NCBI RefSeq assembly: GCF_013368755.1
Contig: NC_049564.1
Span: forward strand, 70,001 to 134,000
Length of the DNA stretch: 64,000 nucleotides
Reading direction: 5' to 3'
Origin: Talaromyces rugulosus
Lineage: Eukaryota; Ascomycota; Eurotiomycetes; Eurotiales; Trichocomaceae
Positions within the stretch are counted from its first letter, which is position 1. Each line of letters opens with the position of its first letter. Shown here piece by piece: positions 56,383 through 64,000 of this stretch. Position numbers and translations under genes: made by a program. The notes under the pieces were generated by a model. The model did not search any database. It worked only from the letters and a program-made list of their open reading frames with translations, and was not told the DNA's origin.

Positions 56383-57591
56383 CTAGTTGCCTTTCACATG
56401 GGCCTTGTCTTCCCCAAGGACTTTGATTAACCGAGCTGCTACCTTGTCCGCGACAACTGGAACAATGCGGGCCTCCTTGCCTCCAGTGTGAATTCGGACC
56501 TGCTCGAAGACTTTCTCGTTGTCGGTTATTCTGTTCAGTATATTGAGAAGAGCCTGGGAGACTAATTCCCTGCCATTCTGTGGTAGAAAAATGGCACCGT
56601 CCTCGCATGACAAGAACCGGGCGTTTTCCAGCTTCAGCCTCTCCAATTTGGGCGCATTTCCTATTATTGACTCAACGTTCGGTCTGTCTGCACTCAGAGC
56701 ATGGAAAGTGGCATTTATAGGAAGAGGTGTCACACGTGCATCACCAAAAGGCTTAGATGAGAAAAGCTCCTCCTGCAGTCTTGGGGGGCCGATTATTGTT
56801 GTTGCCCATGCCGATGTGGCGCCACAATAGAGCCCTTTGGATGGAATGAGACCCTGTGTCAAATGTTAGAAAACTTTGGGGGCGTATAGTACCATTCCAT
56901 CATGTAAAATAAGGAATGGAATAAAACAAATATGACTTGTTTAGGTAATTTCTTACCTTGTTCTCATTGAACGTCGAAGCGATTTGCTGAGCCTGTGCCA
57001 GTGGTACGCCCACAGCTGTGGCCCAGCTCTTGGAGCGATCGTCATTGAAGTCATTTGTTCGCTGGTCAACATCTAGGCCAGCGCGGACCGCAGTGGCCAC
57101 GATTTCTGGCGCTGCTTCGACGAGGTCGTCCAGGGACTCCGTGGTAGCTGCAAGTGCCGCGGGGATCTGGCCAGCGCAAGAGGCCACGATAGTGAATTTC
57201 TGCGATTTCCAGAGTTCATAGACTTGTGCATCTGTTTCTAAACGCCTACACGCTGTCAGTCGGAGCAAATTTCACTCTAGGTGACAGACAGCGTAGGGAA
57301 AACTGACAAAATCAAGTGGCCCAACTGGGCGAAGCAGAGAAGAACTGTACGAAGAACGACATCGGGAACCTTTTCGGCCAAGATCCGTTCTTCTAGAGAG
57401 AGAAAGGAAATGAAGGCATATTTCTGACGATCCGCGATGTCTGCGTTGTCAAACGCCTGGTGTACGGATTTCAGCGCACCCTCAATGAATGATTGCAGAT
57501 GTGTCGAGCTCTGGGCGTAATTAAACAGCTCTTGGACTTTAAAATTGGTTTCTGTTTGGTCCCCAAAGAGAAGAATGTCGGGCGTCGACAT
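56383..57591 (-). CDS. Free-standing starter-unit acyltransferase (SAT) domain protein
   Basis: Three exons (57308-57591, 56957-57245, 56383-56853) give 347 residues with a proper start and stop. It opens MSTPDILLFGDQTETNF, the typical N-terminus of SAT domains of non-reducing polyketide synthases, then FAQLGHLI, FTIVASCAGQIPAALAAT (putative nucleophile Cys118 in S-C-A-G), SWATAVGVPLAQAQQIASTF, GATSAWATTIIGPPRLQEEL and LPINATFHALSAD (His242). The end (VFEQVRIHTGGKEARIVPVV) is the normal linker before a ketosynthase, but the protein stops there, and a separate gene ends 220 bp away. In synthases this domain loads the starter acyl group from CoA or FAS to the ACP. Here it would have to act in trans or have a new role. 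The motif has Ala where the usual GxCxG starts with Gly. The second donor (GTCAGT) is weak. Confidence 0.85.
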
Positions 57592-58962
57592 GGTGGCTTT
57601 GGCTATTACGAGGTCGAAATATTGGCCTTGTTATTCTACAGTAGTAATAATGCGTTACTCGGATGACGACGATATTCACACGCATCCACAGGTCTGCAGT
57701 CAACGCTAGTCGCTAAAAATTCAACTATTCCATCGACTTAATAATGTAATGGCCATTATTATTAATACTTACATGGGAAAATGGTCGATGTGCTATGTTG
57801 AATTGGCTGATTAAGCTGACACCTGATCGCTCACATCAGCAAAGCAACGCAATAATGAAAGGGTAGTCTTATGACCGGAACAACAATTAACTCTGTAAGA
57901 AGGAGAACTCGGAACAACTAGGTCTTACAATTTCAAACAATAATATCTTCCAGAATCCACAAAGGTAGTTGCCACTCAGCCGAGAAAGAATAATGCTGGG
58001 CATAGAACAGGTTCCATCTTCGTGTTGCTACCACTAGTCTACTCCTAGACGCGTAAGTAGTTTGTATTAAACATACTGCTATTATTTCGTGAGGCGACGG
58101 GGTCGAAAATGTAATAAAAATTCTCCACCTGATCAACCGTGCTTATATAGAGTTTTATTGGTGGCGCGAGCCAAGATAACTTAATACTACTTCGTATTCA
58201 CGTACTAGGAAAAGTCCCCGAAGAAATCGACACAAGCACCTTGCTTATTTAACACGAGGTTGAAGATAAAGACTCGGCGATATTTGCAGGCCAAGTTGTT
58301 TCAGGTGCCTTGTCAGGGGAAAGTCCTCTATGCGTCGATTGACCTCATATATAGTCAAAGTCAATAATAATCAACCCAAAAAATCAGAATAAGAATAAGA
58401 ATAAGAATAAAAATAACAATCGCGACAACTAGTTGCTTCGGAAGTAACATAATTAAGCTGTGACTATATCGAGAGAGAAATCAATTGGTCATGTCAAGAT
58501 CGTGTTACCTCATGATCCAACTATTTTCAAGATAACAGTTATTGTTGTTTTAACTCGTCCCCCGCCCCCGCTGTATTCTTTTGCTCATAGTACATATTAA
58601 TATTTTTTCTTTGTTCTGGTTTTTTTTTGGGGGGGTGGAAATTGACCGATATCATCCATTCGACGACCAGATTCCCATCACCACGTCCTACAGAATCCGG
58701 ATCGCTGGCATCAATTGCCAGCCACAAAGGCGAGAGCACCTGCAACACTTGTGATTGTTATTACTATATAGCCTCTTATCCAGAACATCTCAGAAACCAC
58801 CGAGGCCTCGATGGGGGCGAAAAACCAACAACATTCTTGGCGCGCGCACGTGTCCCGCGGCGCTTGAGTTCGGATCACTTCATTACTGACTACCATTCGA
58901 TTCATTGTCACGCTACCATTTGTTCTGTCTCTCTCCAATCAGCTCAAACACATAACGTCGCA
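57592..58962. promoter_or_regulatory. Divergent promoter between SAT and lactonase genes
   Basis: 1.37 kb. TAATGGCCATTA at about 57747-57758 is a 12-bp palindrome; GAATAA is repeated four times at 58387-58410; a T9G7-type tract is at about 58619-58637. No gene supported. Confidence 0.5.
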
Positions 58963-60212
58963 ATGGGGTCTCTCTCCAGTCTGGTCGTCAAGTCTGCCAT
59001 CGTAAGACTGTAGTTGTCGCACCTATCCCGATGCGTTACTAAAGACTCGTCTAGGCAATACTGGCCCTGGCCCTGGCATATGCCCCCCTGGCAGACCGCG
59101 CGCGCGTCCTGTCGCTTCTGGTGCAAAATGCACCGGACAAACTGACTGAGGTCAAGAACCTTGGTGACTACACGATCAAGTTCTCTGACCGACTGCGGAA
59201 TTGCGAAGATGCCCTCCTGGTCGAAGAAGACCGCGTGGCGATTCTCAGCTGCGACCCTGGACGAGACTTTTGGAACACGGTGATGGGCACTTTCGCGCCT
59301 GACCTGAGTATTGTGCCCACCGGCGAGCTCGTGCTATATCGGTACGACTCGGCCAAATATTCGGACACCGACGCGCTGGTTTCCATTGAGCTCCGCGACT
59401 TTGAGGGGATCCAAGGATTCCACCCGCTCGGGATTGAGTATCACAGGCCGAGCTCTTCGTTGTTTGTCTGTAATCATCACTACGAGGGCTCTCGCGTCGA
59501 AGTGTTTACACTCGATCTCGACACGCCCAAGCCAGTGGCAAGGCACCAGAGAACCATTATCAGCCCGCTCATCAAAGCGCCCAACGCGATCGCTGCCCTG
59601 AATGAGCACGAGCTTTACATCACCAATGATCACTATTTCCTCCAAAAGAACAATGCGTTCTTAAGCCACCTGGAGACGTATGCTCAGCTTCCTCTCGGCT
59701 CGGTGGCCTATGTAAATCTAGCGATAGAGGGCCACCCTGCTGAGGTGCGCTCCGTTGCTCGCTCTCCGTTCACAAACGGCGTCGCTTTGCTAAACGGGTC
59801 AGCCCTGGCTGTCTCATCCTCTAGCACGACCAAGGTGTATCTCTACGATATCCTTCCCGACCGATCACTGCTAAAAACCGGGGATATCACTCTGCCTTTC
59901 ATGCCTGATAATGTTTCTGTAGATAAGAAGGGCAGTCTGTTGATTACCGGCCACCCCCATCCCCCGACTTTGGACAAACTCAGAAAGGATCGCTTCGAGT
60001 GTCTTATGGACAGTAGTCGCCAGAACGAAGATTGCTATGAGGGCACTACCCCCAGTGGGATGGCTGCATGGTCTGCCGACGACGGATTGAAAATTCTACA
60101 CCTGACCAAAGGCGGATTTTCGACGAGCTGCACGGCCGTGAGAGATACAGAGTATAATTTCGGCTTCATGACTGGTCTTTATGAGAAAGGTATCCTGGTT
60201 TGGAAAGCGTAA
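58963..60212 (+). CDS. Paraoxonase/SMP-30-like six-bladed propeller, putative lactonase
   Basis: Two exons (58963-59001, 59055-60212) give 398 residues. An N-terminal hydrophobic segment (AILALALAYAPLADRA) suggests membrane anchoring or secretion, as in paraoxonases. Further blocks are LRNCEDALLVEEDRVAILSC, DFEGIQGFHPLGIEYHRPS, ISPLIKAPNAIAALNEHELY, ITNDHYF, PFMPDNVSVDKKGSLLITGH and PTLDKLRKDRFECL. These hold the conserved Glu, Asn, Asn-Asp, Asp-Asn and His positions for calcium in arylesterase/PON folds. It probably opens lactones or aryl esters. No intron besides a 53-bp one after codon 13. Divergent from the SAT gene. Confidence 0.87.
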
Positions 60213-61658
60213 GGAACTAGACTAACCGAGTGCATTGAATTTACGATTATCATCCAACGTATCAATAAATTAGAATCTCAATACTTCCGGGAATTTGTGA
60301 GTGGGGGTTACGCTCGAAGAATGGGTGTTAAAATCGTGGTCCAAGAAATCTGCGATTTGGACAATTCCTGGTGCAATATTCCTTTCTGCAGGCGTTTTTT
60401 CTCGGTTCCAACTCCAGTTCACAGCTGATGCATTTAATGATACCCGCCTCTTGCGCGATTTAGGTGTGAGAAGAGTGCTTCATGGTGCTGCCGACTGTGA
60501 GCGAGCGATGGCGCCTAGGGTTACATTAATTGCATCTTTGCTACTATGAATATAGTACTATGCCCACGTGAGGCCGCAGCTTGACTGTGAGACATTTCCT
60601 ATGGCCATATGCTTGACTTCTCTTCATCATTATTATTCAGAGACTGGTCCTCTGACTTCTCGCAATTAACAACTCCTCCTTTGATCTCTTTAACGTCGCA
60701 TTGGTGGCGTTCTGCCTGCACCTTAGCGCCAGTCTAATTAATGGGCAACATAGCCAGAATATGGCGTTTTCCCACCAAAGTCAGGTCACTCGAAGAGTTG
60801 ACATGGACAAAGACAAGTTAGGTTGTCTGTCAGCCAATTCTCAAGTCATCCAATGAGCTCTCCAAATCCATAGATCGAGTGGTATAGTGCCAGTCAGGGA
60901 ATAGTGGCGCATCGAGCCCAGCCACCAGTTAAACCACAAAACGCCCCTGCAAATAAGCATAATTGCGCCATTTGCCCTTTGGTGGCGATCACGACCGCCT
61001 ACGTTGACATCGAAAAGCCACTCAATCGCACCACTTGCGTCGCGACTTGTTGATGCCTGTTATTGTCACCCCAATACGCCCAGAGCAATTCACCTGCCAA
61101 GACACCATCATGGAACAACTTCAATAATCGAGCTCGATAATAATATTCTGCAGTTGAATGCGTCACTAGATGCTCCGCTAGCAAATGTTGGGTTGCACTC
61201 TGTTTTGGCGAAGCACACCCGGATTTTAGGTTAATATGATAGCTTCCAAAATTTACAGTGTTGATAATAAGAAATCCTGTCTTATTGGTTGTCTGCGAGA
61301 AACCCTAGTAGTTAATAACCTAGTTGGGGAATGGCTTCGAGCAAAAAACGACACCGTCACTTCTGCCAACGCGTGTCAACTGCCGGACCAGCCAAAAATG
61401 AGGCAATAAACAGCTAGGATAACAACAACGTGATTCAAAGTAGCCTTGCATCAACCCAAGCACGTTATGGAAAGCTGTTTTCGGACAAATATGCCTTGAT
61501 GGCGAATTCCACCCTGGTCGTCTTTGACGCTTTCAAAAAGTATTTAAAGACGCCCAAAGACCTGTCGTGATATACCAAAAAACAACAGCCCAGACAAGCA
61601 ATCCAATCTTGAGCTATTCTATCGAGATATTTTCTCTACCACTAAGCAAAGTACCACT
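60213..61658. other. Intergenic, peptidase promoter
   Basis: 1.45 kb. TATTTAAA at 61541-61548 lies about 110 bp before the peptidase ATG. A PacC-like GCCAAG lies at about 61096-61101. A small ORF (60301-60549) is not supported. Confidence 0.5.
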
Positions 61659-62480
61659 ATGAAGTACTCCACTCCTATCTTTGTCCAAGCCCTGCTTGTG
61701 GCGGGTGCTTTGGCTGCTCCGAAGGGCCGTGGAGTTTCCGCTCGTGTTGAGGAGCGGTCCCAACGGAGTCGAATCTCCCACGTTAAGTTGCCTGCCACTG
61801 GTACCCAAGAAATCAATGGCGCCCAGGACGGTAACAGGACCAATGTTGACTACTCCTCCAACTGGTCCGGTGCGGTTCTGACTGCTCCTCCCTCTGGCAC
61901 GACCTTCACCGCGGTATCTGCCCAATTCACTGTGCCCACGCCTAAGGCCGTCGACGGTCAAGCCGGCGCTTCCTCTGCCTGGGTGGGCATTGACGGTGAC
62001 ACCTACCAGGATGCCATCCTCCAGACCGGCGTTGACTTCAATGTTGATGCCGATGGAACCGCTTCCTTCGATGCATGGTACGAGTGGCTCCCCGACTACG
62101 CCCATGACTTCTCGGGCATCACCATCAAGGCGGGCGACAAGATCTCGGTTTCAGTCGTGTCGAGCTCTTCAACATCCGGAACAGCCACTATTGAGAACCT
62201 GACCAATGGCGACAAGGTCACCAAGGATCTTACCTCCTCCTCCGCGCTCGGTGGCCAGAACGCCGAGTGGATCGTCGAGGATTTCGAGTCTGGAGGCAGC
62301 TTGGTCAATCTGGACAACTTTGGCACCGTGACATTCACCGAGGCCACGGCTGGTGTGTCTGATGGAAGTTCGGTCGGAACTGATGGTGCTGATATCATTG
62401 ACATCAAGCAGAACGACAAGGTTTTGACTTCGGTGTCGATTCCCAGCTCTTCCGAGGTTGTTGTCACATACAGCGGATAG
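61659..62480 (+). CDS. Secreted glutamic peptidase (eqolisin, aspergillopepsin II-like)
   Basis: Single exon, 273 residues. Signal peptide MKYSTPIFVQALLVAGALAA, a basic propeptide to about residue 60, then the mature fold: NVDYSSNWSGAVL, FTAVSAQFTVPTP, SSAWVGIDGDTYQDAILQTG (catalytic Gln122), WYEWLPDYAHDFSGITIKAG and AEWIVEDFESGG (catalytic Glu203 by family position). These are peptidase family G1 hallmarks; enzymes work at acid pH outside the cell. Residues and length look intact. TATA box about 110 bp upstream. Confidence 0.95.
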   Translation: MKYSTPIFVQALLVAGALAAPKGRGVSARVEERSQRSRISHVKLPATGTQEINGAQDGNRTNVDYSSNWSGAVLTAPPSGTTFTAVSAQFTVPTPKAVDGQAGASSAWVGIDGDTYQDAILQTGVDFNVDADGTASFDAWYEWLPDYAHDFSGITIKAGDKISVSVVSSSSTSGTATIENLTNGDKVTKDLTSSSALGGQNAEWIVEDFESGGSLVNLDNFGTVTFTEATAGVSDGSSVGTDGADIIDIKQNDKVLTSVSIPSSSEVVVTYSG

Positions 62481-62736
62481 AGGACTAAGTCGAATGAACA
62501 CCCGGCGACCAGGCAGCTACATAACATAGAATTCTTAGGTATACAAATGGTCGAGTTCAATGTTAGTTTGGATGAGAAGAGTGACCTACGGGGAAATCGG
62601 TTAGATGCGACAAATATATAAATTGAGATGAGTTGGAGTGAATGAAATGCTTTACCATTGAATAGTAGATGCTCTCTTATTCGCAGCAATATCATTAATC
62701 GTATATACAGTAGCCTAACCAGAATATTTTACCCAA

Positions 62737-64000
62737 TCATGTATCGTCTCTCGGATCCAGGCTACGGTTATCCGCCTGTGTGGCCGCAGTGGATCGTAAA
62801 GCCGTTGATGAACTCATTCCTGGCGGTAAATTTCCGAGATTCACTCTACCATCATGTTTATTATCATTATTTTCATCCTCCACATCAAGGTCTCCTGCTT
62901 GAGCTCCTTTTCGACTCGCTTGTCTGCTGTTGAAAAATCTATTACTCGATGACTCCCTTGTATTGTTTTGACTAGCCAGTCGAGCACCTCGCCAGAACCC
63001 GTAGATCACTGGTGCGTTGGCCACAATGGCGGCTGCAAGTAGTTCCGTCGACGCCCAGGTGGTACGATTTACTTGGGCGGTCGAGTTGTTGGCGTTCTGG
63101 GGCAGTCGGATAATGGTAATGGCGACGATGAAGAAGCCGAGAGCGAAAAGACAGGAGAGTTGGAGTTTTCTAGGAGTAAAGTTTAGTTGAGATGGATCCT
63201 ACCAGAAGCGAAAGAGAAACATCGGCCCTCTTTTTTGGGGAAAGCGAAACTCACTGCAAAAGAGATCTCTTTACTAAGATCAAAACTGGGATCGGCAACA
63301 CTATCAACATGACATCGGTCACAATATTCAGGATCCCTAAAGAGATAGCATCAGCAAGTACTTAGTCGTTCACCATCCAATCTCGCTTACCCAGGGTGAT
63401 AAGCTGCACCTGAGCTTGACAGCAGCTTCCTATCCGACCAGTCAACGGGAAAATTCCTTCCCACCAGAAAGAAAGTTTCAAACCAACGAACCTGGGTCAG
63501 GCACTACCATCCAGTAATGGTCGAATGGGTGGCATTCGGTAAATGTCACCGTCTGTACAGTGACATATGTCGCAGCGAAGACACCACCATAGGCCCACAG
63601 GGTGGTTTTTTCCCAGGGCAGATGATGGATGAGACGGCGGTATGTGTCGAGGAGAACCAATTTTTGTAGCCAGAGACTAGAATCTCAGTCAATAAGATGG
63701 GGAGACAGACGAGGCATCCCAAACCCACTAGCTGTTGTAAACCACGCGGTCGAGGAGAATAAGTTTGCTTCCAGTCTCGCGGTGGTAAATTTCCTGGGGT
63801 GAGAAGTGATGCGATTGACGATAGGCGACAGGCATATTGTTCGTGCCCCAGATCAGAACCACATGGATGATCGGGAGTCGCACGAGAACACAGAACAGGG
63901 CTCCAACGGCAAAATAGTCACCGAGCGTGTATTTGTAGCGTGTGTAGCTTTTGATCGCAAGCCGCAGCGTTATCAGAGCGATTGCGACTACGCTGAACAC
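62737..64000 (-). CDS. Rhodopsin-domain integral membrane protein, 5' end outside window
   Basis: Exons 63728-64000 (beginning beyond the right edge), 63492-63676, 63391-63429, 63255-63336 and 62737-63169 join in frame. The readable part has several helices: SVVAIALITLRLAIKSYTRY, GDYFAVGALFCVLVRLPIIH, LLDRVVYNSYLWLQKLVLLD, GVFAATYVTVQTVTFTECHP, then GSCCQAQVQLITLGILNIVT, LSCLFALGFFIVAITIIRLP, and a long polar tail. TECHPFDHYWMV and ILNIVTDVMLIVLP mark the fungal Rhodopsin_dom (PTH11/SAT4) family. Unlike the relative at 3949-5269 the visible part has no stop. Probably a plasma-membrane sensor or uncharacterised membrane protein. Confidence 0.85.

Noticed and set aside
1..64000. tRNA, rRNA or CRISPR arrays
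   Set aside because: Scanned by eye for tRNA B-box sequences and regular spacer repeats; none found. CRISPR is not expected in a fungus. A tRNAscan run would be decisive.

Overview
The window looks like an accessory, possibly subtelomeric, stretch of a filamentous ascomycete, most likely a Eurotiomycete of the Aspergillus/Penicillium type. The grounds are short GT-AG introns of about 45-155 bp, sparse genes, many secondary-metabolism families (cytochrome P450, LaeA-like methyltransferase, medium- and short-chain reductases, isocyanide synthase, SAT domain), fungal rhodopsin-domain membrane proteins, an aspergillopepsin-type glutamic peptidase, and mobile-element relics with C-to-T/G-to-A decay like repeat-induced point mutation (RIP). 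All exon-intron models were spliced by hand; in each intact gene the exon phases close into one open frame.

Layout. 1-1.9 kb: 3' part of a Tad-like non-LTR retrotransposon with an intact RNase H. 2.2-8.3 kb: a small secreted peptide candidate, a GNAT acetyltransferase (-), a rhodopsin-domain membrane protein gene broken by an in-frame TAG (+), and a nine-exon amino acid/choline-type permease (+). 8.3-10.5 kb: a gene desert. 10.5-30.6 kb: an accessory metabolic block without a PKS, NRPS or terpene synthase: monocarboxylate-type MFS transporter (-), P450 (-), YCII-domain protein (-), NADP-dependent MDR reductase (+), second MDR reductase (-) divergent from an OrsD-like zinc-finger protein (+), an arylamine N-acetyltransferase pseudogene (+), LaeA-like methyltransferase (-), SDR (+), a second decayed retrotransposon copy, and a zinc alcohol dehydrogenase (+). 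32-34 kb: a single-exon sugar transporter (+). 34-40 kb: a secreted lysozyme-like protein (+) between two frameshifted gene relics.

40.1-42.2 kb holds the clearest specialised-metabolism core enzyme, a two-domain isocyanide synthase-TauD dioxygenase (XanB-type), without the usual xanthocillin-cluster partners beside it. 45-60 kb carries six genes that look like one pathway: phenol-hydroxylase-type FAD monooxygenase (-) divergent from an SDR (+), a second monocarboxylate-type MFS transporter (-), a class III CoA-transferase (+), a free-standing starter-unit acyltransferase (SAT) protein (-) and a paraoxonase/SMP-30-like lactonase (+). The SAT protein keeps its putative catalytic Cys and His, but no polyketide synthase accompanies it, so it is the most unusual gene here. 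61.6-64 kb: a secreted glutamic peptidase (+) and a rhodopsin-domain membrane protein (-) running off the right edge.

The second half therefore suggests an acyl-CoA-linked aromatic or lactone pathway (import, CoA activation, acyl transfer, hydroxylation, reduction, lactone opening). This reading comes from gene content only. Decay is clear at several places (retrotransposon relic, N-acetyltransferase, rhodopsin-domain gene, two frameshifted ORFs), and many changes are the transitions expected from RIP.
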